64,000 nt of DNA, taken from assembly GCA_018350325.1 (NCBI GenBank), contig JAEVLN010000010.1, forward strand, positions 2,232,001-2,296,000, in the 5' to 3' direction. The notes under the pieces were generated by a model. It made no database searches and was not told where the DNA came from. It saw only the letters and a program-made list of their open reading frames with translations. The DNA comes from Globodera rostochiensis (taxonomy: Eukaryota > Nematoda > Chromadorea > Rhabditida > Heteroderidae). Position numbers and translations under genes: made by a program. Within the stretch, counting starts at the first letter, position 1; each line of letters opens with the position of its first letter. Below are positions 47,855-59,157 of the stretch, piece after piece.

Positions 47855-48014
47855 TAGTGTTCGGCACGGTACGGCATTACCGCGGTATTTTTTTCGGTAT
47901 TACCGATTCGGTATACCGACCGAAGAAATTTTGGGATTTCGGTTTTTTTTCGGTATCGGTATTATACCGAAATACCGATACCGAATACCGAAAAACCCCA
48001 TTTGCCGAACACTA
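47855..48014. mobile_element. hAT-like miniature element with 8-bp target duplication
   Basis: Starts tagtgttcggcacggtacgg and ends tttgccgaacacta; the terminal twelve bases are a perfect inverted repeat. Exact 8-bp duplications gtttaaat flank it (47847-47854 and 48015-48022). The interior consists of repeated cggtattaccg and ataccgaataccg motifs, so the whole can fold. Confidence 0.92.
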
Positions 48015-48572
48015 GTTTAAATATATAATGGGTAACAGAAAGTACATCACAGGAGTTCATTCAGCGCGTTTTTCTTCATCAGACATTACTGAAACACATA
48101 AGCAGGGGGGCTAAGATTTTTAGGGTTTTCTATGGATCAAAATTATATGTACAAAAAAAGAAAAAATTTACACCCTAACCATCAAAAACAAAAAAAAAAA
48201 ATGCCAAGGTGAGAAATTGAAATAATTAATTTTGAAAAGAAGTATTATTTAATTTTATTCAAAACTTTTTAATTAAAAATGATAACCTTGAATGGCCCTT
48301 TAAAAAACGTCAATTTCTGATAAACCAGGGAGGAGGACCCTCCAAATTTCTCATCGCCAATTTTAATCAATCGTTTTTCTCATTCGTTGGGATTGTACCG
48401 AATAGTATTTGCTCGCGTTTATTTGCTCACAGTCAATTGAATTTTTTTAAAAACATTTGTATTTGCACTTTTAATTCTTAAGGATGTTAAAAAAGGTTTT
48501 TAGAAATAGTAAAAAATAAATTAAATATTCTCTAAGTTATATAGTCAAAAAATTGTGATTTTAAATCGAACA

Positions 48573-51500
48573 ATGGCTGGAATAGTAAACAAAGAAAATA
48601 TTTCAAGTCAGGACGAAGAACATCTCGAAAATTTACTCAACAAAAATGAGGCTAAACGCAAGGTAAAAAATCTATAAAAAATTTAATCTAAAAATTTTAA
48701 TTTAGCCATCCAATGAGCGTGCTCCTATTTTTGAGATTGTTTCTTGTACCGTCGGCAGCTCATTTCAGTTTGGATATCATTGTGGGTGTATCAATTTGCC
48801 TGGTAATAATTTTTGTAATTAAACATTAAATTTTAATTTTGTATTTAGCTGATTTAATTAGGCATTGGTTCGCAGAATCATATGAGCAACTGTACGGAAT
48901 GCCAATTTCGGAAGTCAAAATGGAAACTACATGGTTTTTAAATTATTTTTAATTATAATTTTAACTTGAAAAATAACATTTTTTTAAATTAATCCTCACT
49001 TTTTTAATAGAGTTGTATGGACCCGGGACTTTTGGGAACCGAGTCCGGGACTAACCGGGACTTTTCAAGGGAGAATCTTTTTTTTTGTGATGTTCAATAG
49101 TAAAAAAAAAATTTTTTTTATTATTCAAAAATATCTTTTTCATTGTCTTTATCTTCAATTTATCATTATCCCGACCGGGACCGGGACCTGAAAAAACCCA
49201 GGAAATCCTGTCCCGGCGTACAACCCTACTTTTTAGGGCTATTGCTGTGAGCATTTTTGCGGTTGGCGGAATGATCGGCGGCATTTTTGTTGGCAAGCTG
49301 GCAGATCGACTGGGCCGTCGTCAGGCCCTTTTGTACAACAACGCCTTGGCACTGGTCGCTGTCAGTTTAATGACGGCCGCTAAACATGTTGGCATATATT
49401 GGCTGTTCATCATTGGACGCTTTGTCATAGGACTGAACGCTGGTTGGTCAGAACGATTTTAAAGAGCAAATTAATTAAATTTACGTACAAATTAATTTAA
49501 GTTTTGTCGATTTAATGTTTCAATTTTTTTTAATTTATGCCTTTTTGTTTTAATGTGCAATTAAAAAGGATTCCATGATAGAAATTAAGGCCGAAAATTT
49601 TAAATTTGAATTATACATTTTTATACTGAGTTAAAAATTCTTTAGGTTTGATTAAAATTTTATTTTTTAAGTTTTGTCAATTTTAATGTTTTCAAAAATT
49701 TAGGTATGCCTTATTGTTTTAATGTGCAATTAAAAATTTGCATGATAGAAATTAAGGCAGAAAATTTTAAATTTGAATCATACATAAAAATTCTTTAGAT
49801 TTGATTACAATTTTATTTATTAATTGGTAGAAAAACTCACTATTGAAAATATACAAATTTCCAATTAGGACTCAACAGCGGGTTGGTGCCTCTGTATTTG
49901 ATTGAAATTTCTTCGACGAATTTACGCGGTTCGGTTGGTTCCATTGCCCAATTGGCGGTCACTATTTCAATTTTGATTTCCCAAATTGTTGGACTTCCAT
50001 TTTTGTTTGGAACGTCCGAACGATGGTCATTCATTTTTGCATTTGCCCTGGTAAAATAAAAAATAAAAATTTTTTAAATAATTTTAAAACCCGCAGATTC
50101 CAATTTTATTTCAACTCTGTACACTTCCATTTTGTACTGAATCACCCAAATTCAATGTGGCGTTCAGCAAACGAATAGCTGAAGCGGAACGTGATTTAAA
50201 GCGACTTCGTGGTCGGAATGATGTAAATTTAATCTCAAAAAATATTATAAATTAATTTTTAAAATATAATTAATTTGCTTATAAAAAACTATCAAAAAAT
50301 AAATCTTTATTAAAAAACAATTAGTTCTGGGTTTCCAATTTTTTAATTCAAATTGTTTAATGTAAGCAGAAAAAGTTTCTATTTAGGTAAAAGATGAATT
50401 AGAACAAATAATGACGGAAGCTTCTTCCAATCAAACAACGTCCAATTTTAACACAATTCAATTGTTCAAAAAACCGTTCGTTTGGCCACTTACATTGGCT
50501 ATTTTTATGCACCTCTCGCAACAATTCAGCGGAATCAATGCCGGTCTATTTCAGCATATAAACAGCATTTTGGGAATAAAAACATTTTAAAGAAAAAATA
50601 AAAAATATCTAAAAGCTAAAATGGTAAAAATTATTTTTATAAAGCTACAAAATAATGTTGCTCCCCGACTTCAACGCTCCCGACATTTTTGACCTAATGA
50701 ACCAACCCCCGATATGTCGCATCCAATCATATCCCCCCCCCCCCCGACATTTTTGGGCCTCACTCCGACCTCCGACATGCCGCCCCCGAAAAAACCCCGA
50801 CCCTTAACCGCCGCCCCCGAAAAAACCCCGACCCTTAACGCGCCGCCCCCCGAAAAAACCCCGACCTTAACGCGCCGCCCCCGAAAAAACCCCGACCCTT
50901 AACGCGCCGCCCCCGAAAAAACCCCGACCCTTAACGCGCCGCCCCCGAAAAAACCCCGTCCCTTAACGCGCCGCCCCCGAAAAAACCCCGACCCTTAACC
51001 GCCGCCCCCGAAAAAACCCCGACCCTTAACCGCCGCCCCCGAAAAAACCCCGAGCCTTGACGCGCCGCCCCCGAAAAACCCAGACTTCCCCTCCCCCTCC
51101 CTCAACCCAGAGCCACGACGACCCCGACTTGGTGCCCCCAAAGAAGCCCGACCCTTGAGTTTTCCAGCTCCATAGGGTCGGGTGTAATAACCAGTTTAAA
51201 ATTTTAAACAATTTTTTTAATTTAAGCAATTTTCTATTCAACCAGTATATTTAAGAAAGCTGGTCTCGTTGGACAATGTAACGATGTTTATACTATAAAA
51301 ACAAATTTTTTATTTATATATTTTATAATAAATATTTTGCATATGAGTTAAAAATTTAGTGCCAAATTATGCAACTATTTTGATGGGCACAGTCAATGTC
51401 TTAATGACTATTGTTTCAACATATTTAGTAAATTTAAAAGCTTATAATATTATTAAATATATTTTTATTTCATAAATTTTAGAGATATCACGCCCGGCTA

Positions 51501-53038
51501 AAAAAATCCGAGTAGTCCATAAAAATCCCGGTAGTCCGGATTTTTCAAAAATCACCTGATCAAAACTACTTTGACTGAAAAATCCAGGCCGGTCCTGTCC
51601 AACATAAATATTTCAGATTGAACGCCTCGGAAGACGTACTCTTCACATTGCTGGGCTAGTCGGACTTGCGATTTCCACATTTATAATCGCAATTTCAATG
51701 ATTGTTGCTAAGGTTGTGTTGTAGAGTTAAAATGCTACAATTTTAAAAAATAAATTAGGTAGTTAAGGTTAAATTAAAACATTTTAGACGATTTACTGGT
51801 TCTCATTTGTCACAATTGTTTTTGTTCTTCTAATGGTCGTTTCAGTTGCCACAGGCCCAGGTTTGTTTTATTTTTTTTATTTTCAACATTTTATTAACAA
51901 ATTCCAACAAAGTCGAAATTGTTTAAAATTGCATAAGCTTAAAAACCCCTAAAATTCCTCATCAATTAATTAGTTTATTGTTTTAAATGAAATTAAAAAT
52001 GCGAAATTTGTCCAGGCTCCATCCCATGGTTTTATGTGAATGAACTGTTCCCGATGAATGCCCGTGCAAGTGCCAATTCTGTCGCAGTGTTCACAAATTG
52101 GTCGGCAAATTCGCTAGTGGCTACGCTGTTTCCAATGCTCGAGTTAATTATTAAAATATATTTTGTAAAAGTCAACAAAATTTCGTTAGCTTATTCCGAA
52201 AAATATTTTGTGGAGGTCGGCGGCGGTGCCAATAGGCGCCAATTTAAAACAATTCTGAAAATATTAACACGATTTTGGCTAGAAAAGTGCTCAACTTTTT
52301 GTGACCATCGGAAACCAATTTCCAATTTCTGTCTTTTTTTTTGGAACATCGGATTTAAAATTCCGGTTTCCAGCTTTTTAAAATGAAAGCGGTTACACCA
52401 CCGGATCCAGACTAGGGTCAGAAAATTGAGTTCAGCTTAGGCGAGCCTCTTTGGGCAATCCAAAAAGGGCCGGGGGCAAGCTTTTCCGGACAATTTCCCA
52501 GTCAAGCGCCCTCCGGCGGAATGCCAGCCCAACTCGGGTGCCCGTCCAAACTCTAATTCAGACAAATTTTTTTTATTCATTAGCGGGTAAAAAATCGTGC
52601 CTCCTGATCGCTTAATCACAATAAAAACTCTGGGTACTTATGCGTTATATGACAACAAGAACAATTTTTTTTTTTAGTCTGCACAATGTAAAAAAACATA
52701 AATTAAATTTAATGAAAAAATTCAAAAACAATTTTTCGAGGGGTTCGAAATTGGTCAAAATGGAAGTCAGATTCGGACACTATAACCCCGTAAATCCCTA
52801 GAAGCACTTTTTTTTTATCAACTTTGAGAAAAACAATATTTTTTCTTGTTGTCACATAACGCATAAGTACCAAACTCTGACCATTTTTAATTTTCAGAAT
52901 ATTTTTCATGAATATACGTTCTTCATTTTCACAACGTTTCTGTGCCTATTCATCATTTTTGCCTTGCGATACATGCCCGAGACTAAGAATAAAGCATTGG
53001 AGCAAGTTCAGGCGGAGATGGCATTGAAGAAAAAATGA
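48573..53038 (+). CDS. GLUT/SLC2-type facilitative sugar transporter
   Basis: Major-facilitator sugar porter with twelve predicted membrane helices, expected in the plasma membrane. Thirteen exons join in phase: 48573-48662, 48706-48802, 48849-48933, 49237-49442, 49869-50050, 50097-50222, 50387-50543, 51227-51277, 51360-51427, 51617-51712, 51788-51860, 52016-52164 and 52898-53038, about 506 residues, the normal length. Signatures: FQFGYHCGCIN in TM1, GKLADRLGRRQ in loop 2-3, IIGRFVIGLNAG, VPLYLIEISSTNLRGS (the PxYxxEI/RG motif), TESPKF after TM6, LSQQFSGIN in TM7, YSTSIFKKAGL, IERLGRRTL in loop 8-9, GPGSIPWFYVNELFP in TM10 and YMPETKNK after TM12. QQFSGIN (rather than QQLSGIN) is a mild variant. 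Several introns have taken up repeats (48934-49236, 50544-51226, 52165-52897). The exact sugar is not predictable. Confidence 0.93.
49011..49229. repeat. ccgggac-type element in a transporter intron
   Basis: The ends tagagttgtatggacccggg and cccggcgtacaacccta are imperfect inverted repeats, and the interior includes gaccgggaccgggacc. It belongs with the family at 19808-20033. Its right end lies within ten bases of the acceptor of exon 4 of the sugar transporter. Confidence 0.65.
50715..51110. repeat. About 32-bp GC-rich minisatellite in a transporter intron
   Basis: The unit cgccgcccccgaaaaaaccc followed by cgacccttaacg repeats about ten times between 50775 and 51085 with small changes (accg versus acgcg, occasional lost base). 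It is flanked by related cccgacattttt sequence on the left and a degenerate part on the right. Much richer in GC than the surrounding intron. Confidence 0.92.
52630..52873. mobile_element. Miniature element with roughly 40-bp inverted repeats in a transporter intron
   Basis: Left end gggtacttatgcgttatatg acaacaag and the inverse at the right (cttgttgtcacataacgcat aagtacc) match over about 40 bases, including the adjoining poly-T/poly-A stretches. The centre is AT-rich and non-coding. It ends about 25 bases before the acceptor of the last exon. Confidence 0.83.
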
Positions 53039-53512
53039 AAACGGTGATCAAACAGAATTTTTTTTTGTAGAATATATTTTTGAATGAAACAGAAAAAATA
53101 AAACTCAAATTATTCAAAATAAAAGTAAAAATTAATTAGAATTTTATCTTATTAATGTTAGTGAGTTGTTTTTTTGTGTAACTAATTGGACATTCTTGAA
53201 AACAAATTAAATGACTGATTGACTATTTTTCACTGAATTATTGCATTTTATTGCATCATAAAAGGCCTCCTTTTTTGCGGGGCAAGTCATCTCGTCGGGG
53301 TCAACTTGACGCCATCTGTCATAACTTAGTCATTAAGAAAATAATTAAACAAAATTGATATTATTCGAAGACCCAGTTTGTTGAACTTTTAGCAAAAGCT
53401 ACAATTAGTCTTTTTTAAAAAAGTTATAGATTTAAATGTGCTGAAAATCGCTATTTTTGTGCCAAACATGGCGTGCCAACTCATAACATCAAAACTTTTC
53501 GGCAGCCATACT

Positions 53513-54424
53513 AGTGCTGCACGAGACCCAAAAATTCTCGAGACTCAAGCCCGAGCCCGATACTTTACCTCGAGACTCGAACCCGAGACCCAAAAAACCC
53601 GAGACTTTTCTCGAGTCGATACTCGATATCGAGACTTTTTTTCTTAAAATTTTTAAACTTCAAAAATGTCATAATTTGCTAAGATAACGTCAATTTTAGA
53701 CCAAATCTAATGATTTTTTCTTGATTTTGACTAAAACTGAGCAAATTTTTCCGAAAATTTTTGTTTTTAGGAGGTGTATTTTTCCCTTTTTATTGCGTTT
53801 TTGATTAAGAAATTTCCCAAGATGCAAATTTTTTGAGAATTCTGCTTTTTTGGAGGGAGGGGGGGGGGGGGGGGGGGGGAGGAGGTCGGCGATGCCGATA
53901 GGCGCCGCCGAGAAAATTTTGAATTTTTGACTGGATTTGTTAAGAGATTTCAACCAAAATTTTCAAAACATGGTACTTATTTTTTTTGAAAAATGTGGGC
54001 ACACCATCTTTAGAACTAAATTTGTAAAAAAAATAACCATATACATAAGGTTTTCTGCGTGATGTGTTTTGTTTTTTGACTAAGAATCTGTAAAAATGAG
54101 TAATTACTAATTAGGTATTTAATTAAAAGAATAAAAAGGGTGTTCCACTCGGGGATAGAACCTCTGATAAGGGAAATCAGAAAAAGAGTTTAACCCACTA
54201 AGCCACAAAAGATTTAAGTAAAACGTTGTGCAAAAGATATTAATCATGCATTTTTTAAATATTTAAGCTCAGAATTCTGTCTGAATTTTCACCAAAAATG
54301 CCATCTTTACCAGTTTAAAAAAGTCTCGAAAATCGAGACTAAATACGCGAGACTCGAGCCCAAGCCCGAGACCCAAAAAATTTCTCGAGTCGATACTCGA
54401 TATCGAGACTCTCGTGCAGCGCTA
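53513..54424. mobile_element. 912-bp element with tgcacgaga inverted repeats
   Basis: Starts tagtgctgcacgagaccc and ends gactctcgtgcagcgcta, inverted repeats. Next to each end is a block of cgagactcgaacccgagacc repeats and the shared segment tcgagtcgatactcgatatc. The centre is AT-rich with a tRNA-like sequence at 54139-54211 and a G tract. No transposase frame. Target duplication not evident. Confidence 0.75.
54139..54211 (-). tRNA. tRNA-like sequence, probably a pseudogene or SINE head
   Basis: On the minus strand, tggcttagtgggttaaactc resembles an A box and D arm, and agaggttctatccccgagtg resembles a B box. Both Pol III promoter boxes are at tRNA-like spacing. Acceptor pairing is poor (cttttgt with aacaccc), and the anticodon arm (tctgatttcccttatcaga) has an over-long loop. 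It lies inside the element at 53513-54424. Confidence 0.4.
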
Positions 54425-54968
54425 CAAATTACCCCCCGACCGTTCCTTTTAAGCTAAAATATATCTATTTTTTAGAATTAAAATTTAAAAAAACAACAAT
54501 TTATTGCAATAAAAAATCCGATCACTTACTCTCACATAGGCATTTCCAATTAATGCATTTTGTTTCATCATTGATTGATTACTCAATGGTCTGAACTGAT
54601 CGGTGTTTAGGGGGCAGCGCACATTTTGTCTTCAATTGATTGATAACAAAATTTTCCCATCGACGATTAGTCGCGTCGTTTGTGCACTCCCCCACATAGA
54701 AAAAATAAATCTGTGACTGACCAACAAGAAATATACGATCACAAAACATTAATTATTCCATTTTTGTACCAAAAATGGATGCTGACAATTTCGTTATGCG
54801 TATTTAAATCTCATTCAAAAAATATTTAGTCCATTATTTATTTATTTTATAATTTATTAGTTTCTTTTTTTATTAAAATATTAAATTGGTCGTTTATTGT
54901 GTCATTAGCTTTTTAAAAAAAGGTTCTTTTAAATCAATCTTTTTCTTACCGAAATTAATGATTAAATC

Positions 54969-55810
54969 CAGGGCTCGGATCTCAAAATTTTAAAAATCCG
55001 CATCGGAGCATTTAAAAAATCCTCATTTGATATCAAAAATCCGCAAATTCGTCATTTTCATTTTGAACCCAAAAATTATGTTAACTTCGCTTCATTCGTT
55101 ATATTTATTGGTACTAAAATTGATTTGAGCAAATTTCTGTCACAAATACAGTGGTGTGTGTTCAAAAGTAAAGTCACAAATTTTTTTTTTTGTTCAACGA
55201 TCTGTAAAATGATAAAAAAGGAATTTGAGAAAGAGTGATCAGGGCTTTTTTGTAGCATTTTTAGTAGGCTACAAAACCAGCAATAGCAACCATCCCGACG
55301 GGGGGTCGGCGGTGCCGATAGGCGCCGCCGAGGAATTTTTGAGTTTTTGACTCAATTTTGTTATGAGATATGCAACCAAAATTGGAAAGAATGTGATGCT
55401 TTTTTGCATTAAAAAAACCTCCCGAACTTTTGAAAAACCACAAAAAACCTCATTTTTGACTTATTGTCCTTCCAAAAAACCACAAAATAGGGCTAAAACC
55501 TCAGATTTCGGAGCCCGGTTAAGAGATTTGCAGCTAAATTCTAAAAATATGACATTTTTTGAAGCTTGTTAGTAATGAAAGAAGTCCGGCGGCACCGATA
55601 GGCGCCGCCGGGAAAATTTTTTTAAAGATTTTAACGATATTTGTTAAGAAAAATGCTTTTTATTGATCAATTTTTCCAAAAAACCACAAAAAGTCCACAA
55701 GAATCTCAAAAGACCACAAAAATCCGCAAATCCGTATTTCAAAAAAAAATCCTCATTGGCCTTTTCAAAAACCACAGAATGAGGAAAAATCCGCAGATAT
55801 CCGAGCCCTG
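54969..55810. mobile_element. 842-bp hAT-like non-autonomous element with 8-bp target duplication
   Basis: Ends cagggctcggat and atccgagccctg are perfect inverted repeats of the hAT type. Exact 8-bp duplications attaaatc flank it (54961-54968 and 55811-55818). Subterminal sequence repeats aaaaatccgca and aaaaaccacaaaa. The centre has two copies of a ggcgg(c/t)gccgataggcgccgc segment (about 55303-55325 and 55590-55612), a motif also present near 52215 and 53885. No transposase frame. Confidence 0.93.
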
Positions 55811-56215
55811 ATTAAATCTATTAAATTTTTTTAATATATTCTTTTATTTTCATGTAATAAAAATTTATTAATAAACATTGCCACGCCACGATGATGTCAT
55901 TTAAATATTTTTTTTTAACCAAAAAAATGCATAAAAGGACACTTCAGTTTCAATAATCGAATGCTGCCGTAGGAGAAAATAATTTATGGCTGAATAAGCC
56001 CCTCCTTTTAAGCCTCTCAAAAGCGCCGTTTTTCATTTTGAGAAGCACTTGTCAAATACACGCAAAAATGCTAACAAAAAATAGTCAAATTATCAAAGAA
56101 AAATGAACATATTAGTAACAAAAAAATCTCATTTAATGCTTTTTTCGTTAAAAGTGCAATTAAATTCAAACTTTAATTTAATTAAATTTAGAATTTTAAC
56201 AAAAAAAATCTAAAA

Positions 56216-57910
56216 ATGTCACTCAACAACAACAATAATAACAACAACAACAACAACGATGTTATTAATGGCATTGCTGACGAAAGTCAGACGACCGAAG
56301 CGCGTCAACTCCGTGCCACCAATATTGGCTTGGCCGAATGTCTGAAGGGTGGCGTCATCATGGATGTGATGAACGCGGAGCAAGCAAAGATTGCGCAGAA
56401 AGCCGGTGCCGTGGCGGTGATGGCACTAGAGCGTATTCCGGCACTGATTCGTCAGGTGGGGGGGGGAACATATTAGTGGATCCATAATTTATTAATACCT
56501 ATTATTTTTTAAATAATTTTATCTTTTATGTAATTTGAAAGGACGGTGGGGTGGCGCGGATGAGCGACCCGGAAATGATTCGGCAAATCCGCGAGGTGGT
56601 CACCATCCCGGTGATGGCCAAATGTCGAATTGGCCATTTTGTGGAGGCACAAATTTTGGAGGCTGTCCAAGTGGACTTTATTGACGAAAGTGAAGTGCTC
56701 ACGCCGGCGGACAACACAAATCACATTTGGAAGCACAAATTCAGGCAACTTTTTTCAAAAAAAAGTCAACCTGCCCTCTTAATATGTAAATATATTATTA
56801 CATTTTTTGAATATGAAAATTTGAATTTTTAAAATTTTAAAAACAATTTATCACAGAGTGCCATTTGTTTGCGGTGCGCGAAGTTTGGGCGAGGCGCTGC
56901 GACGCATCAGCGAGGGAGCCGCAATGATCCGCACAAAAGGGGACGCGGGCAGCGGAAATGTTGTGGAGGCGGTCACCCACGTGCGCGCTATTCAGGTGGC
57001 ATTTTGTTGAAAATATTAAAATGCAAATTTGTTTAGTCTGATTAGGGTTGGCATCCCGACCGCGAAAACCCCGACTCCAATCCCCGACAATTTTGGATCA
57101 ATCCCGGACCCCGATACCCGACAGTACCGGTCCCCGACAACTCCGACTCTGACAATTTGTAAACCCCCATCCCTGCCCGACCTTTCCCTACCTGAACGTA
57201 GGGGTGCTTGCCAACTCTAAAATAGATTTAATGGAAATAATGAAAAATTTATTTGCCGATTTTTGTTTTACGCTTTACCCATTAAAATTTAACAACCCGA
57301 ATTGGTGAAAAAGAATTTTAAATTTATAAAAAAATATATTTTTTTCAAAAAAGTTTTCAGTCCGAAATTCGAACTCTGACCAAAATGAATGAGGAAGAAT
57401 TGATGAGTTGGGCCCGTGTGAACAGTGCACCAGTTGCTTTAGTGTTCCAGACGGCCCGTGAAGGTGGGCAAATACGATTTTATACAAAAACGGCTAACCA
57501 ACAACAAAAAAATAAAATGTTTTTAAAAAACTACGAATTTAGGCCATTTGCCGGTGCCAAACTTTGCTGCCGGCGGTGTGGCGACGCCTGCCGACGCGGC
57601 ACTGCTGATGCAGTTGGGTGCCGAAGCGGTGTTTGTTGGCTCTGGCATTTTTGTTTGTTGTTCAACTTTTGATTAGTAGATCCTAAATTTAATTTTTGTT
57701 TTTTCCCAAAATTAAAATCATTTTTATATATTTGTCCCCCCCCCCCCTCAGATGAGTGACAATCCGGCAAAACGGGCGGCTGCAATTGTGCAGGCGGTAA
57801 CGCATTTTGATAAGCCAAATGTGTTGGCCAAAATTTCGTGCGGTTTGGGCACCCCAATGAAGGGCATGGACAGTGCCGGTGCGGGAAAGACAGTCACGCT
57901 GGAGCAGTAA
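56216..57910 (+). CDS. pdxS: Pyridoxal 5'-phosphate synthase, synthase subunit (SNZ/PdxS type)
   Basis: Makes PLP (vitamin B6) from ribose 5-phosphate, glyceraldehyde 3-phosphate and ammonia supplied by PdxT. Six exons join in phase: 56216-56455, 56542-56744, 56857-56995, 57361-57463, 57543-57652 and 57752-57910, about 317 residues. Seen: an N-terminal run of 11 Asn that bacterial homologues lack, then [20 protein letters not shown] with the catalytic Asp, [34 protein letters not shown] with the imine-forming Lys, [45 protein letters not shown] with the second Lys, and [20 protein letters not shown] then VFVGSGIF. All catalytic residues are present, so it looks functional. The second intron starts with GC (TTCAG/GCAACT). 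Five introns show that it is resident in a eukaryotic genome. pdxT follows 337 bp downstream on the same strand. Confidence 0.96.
57046..57216. repeat. ccccgac-type element in the third pdxS intron
   Basis: Begins tagggttggcatcccgaccg and ends gtgcttgccaactcta, imperfect inverted repeats. The interior repeats ccccgaca and cgactcc motifs. Same style as the other tagggtt elements, without a clear target duplication. Confidence 0.6.
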
Positions 57911-58247
57911 AGCAAGACTTGCAATTGTTTAAAATTATGTTAAGAATGTTTGATCGGGCAAAAATTTAAATTTTTAGTTTGGTTAAAATCATTTTTTTTG
58001 TCTACAATTTTATTTTGATCACAAATATCGGGACTTTTTTATTTCATTTCCTCAATGTTTGCTTTGACCAAAAATTCTTACTTCTTTATAATCTCTGTTA
58101 TGGCGTTAAATTAATATTCAAAATTTGTATTTTTAAAAAAATTTTAATTAATCGTTATGTATGACATTTACGCAATGTTAATTTTCATCCAATATTAAAT
58201 AATTGTTTTCTTCTTTAATCAAATTTTAATTAGCATTTAAACACATT

Positions 58248-59157
58248 ATGCCAATGCGCATTGGCATTCTGTCGTTGCAGGGCAATGTTCAGCAACATCG
58301 CCAAATTTTGCTTAAAATTGGTGCCGAACCAGTCACTGTGAAGAGTGCCGAACATTTGTCCAACCTGGACGGTCTCATCTTGCCTGGCGGCGAGTCAACG
58401 ACGATGGCCAACCTTTTGTGTGCTGATTTGCCATTGAGAAATGCCATTGTGGAGTTTGGCACTGAGCAGAGGAGGCCCATTTTGGGCACATGTGCCGGAC
58501 TGATTATTTTAGCCAAAACGGTGTACGGGAGGGAAGGCAAAATGAACAACGAACAGAATGTTAACGCATTGGGGTTAGTTCAGAAAATCATGAATCTATT
58601 AATAATGAAAATTTTATCTTATTTGATAATTAGAAGTAATCTGAAGATTTTTGCTCATAAATGCTTAAAATGCCACATGAAAACGATAAAATGTTTTTTT
58701 TCAAAATTTTTTATTTTATTATACATAATTTTTAGAAATGGGAAATAAACTCTTATTTTTAACCTTTTTGCATTTTAAATTTGTAATAAAACACCACAAA
58801 TTTTTTTTTGTCATTATGCTACAAATATTTTGCCATTTTATTATACATTTTTTTTTGATATTTAGTCTTTTGGACGTTGTTGTGCAACGAAATGCTTACG
58901 GCACGCAGACCAATTCCGAGTTTCGTGCCATCCGGACCAGCAATGGCCAACAATTTTGTGCCAGTTTCATTCGGGCCCCATCGATTGTTCATGCCGGCAA
59001 AAATGTGCAAATTTTAGCCAAATTTGAGGGCACCGAAGAGACAGTTGCCATCCGACAGCACAACATTTTAGGCCTATGTTTTCATCCAGAAAACAGCGAT
59101 ATTTCCTATTTCCATGAACTTTTGTTACGGGATGCCGAATGTGTTGAGAAATTGTAA
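58248..59157 (+). CDS. pdxT: Pyridoxal 5'-phosphate synthase, glutaminase subunit (SNO/PdxT type)
   Basis: Class I glutamine amidotransferase that hydrolyses glutamine and channels ammonia to PdxS. Two exons join in phase, 58248-58573 and 58866-59157, about 205 residues, the usual length. Seen: MRIGILSLQGNVQQH at the start, the oxyanion-strand LILPGGESTTMANLL, the catalytic nucleophile in ILGTCAGLIILAK, a conserved FIRAP segment, and the catalytic His and Glu in LCFHPENSD. All three catalytic residues are present. The single intron has a GT-AG pair with phase 2. It lies directly downstream of pdxS in the same orientation, the order of the bacterial operon. Together the two genes supply a complete PLP synthase. 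Confidence 0.96.

Larger units (their letters stand above)
44890..48572. other. Long gene-poor region with several repeat elements
   Basis: Holds the elements at 45383-46121, 46918-47042 and 47855-48014 and a possible gene remnant at 47441-47690. A short frame near 45591-45719 (MNFEKNGSEKEDPRRAKRK) lies inside the first element. A segment near 44990-45090 (tttgaaaactcaaaatttta) resembles one near 59920-59960. The stretch 48015-48572 contains the promoter region of the sugar transporter. No other gene is supported. Confidence 0.5.
53039..56215. other. Gene-free region with two large non-autonomous elements
   Basis: Lies between the sugar transporter and pdxS. Most of it is taken by the elements at 53513-54424 and 54969-55810. 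The part from about 55820 to 56215 must contain the pdxS promoter and 5' leader; it is AT-rich and I see no spliced-leader acceptor that stands out beyond a ttttaac stretch. A G tract of about 25 bases occurs near 53855-53880. Confidence 0.5.

Noticed and set aside
57355..57400. tRNA-like T arm (gtcagagttcgaatttcgg on the minus strand)
   Set aside because: The segment is the start of pdxS exon 4 and codes for SEIRTLTKM in frame; no other tRNA parts are present.
56216..59157. Bacterial contamination as the source of pdxS and pdxT
   Set aside because: Both genes carry spliceosomal introns in conserved-protein phase and lie beside intron-rich nematode genes.
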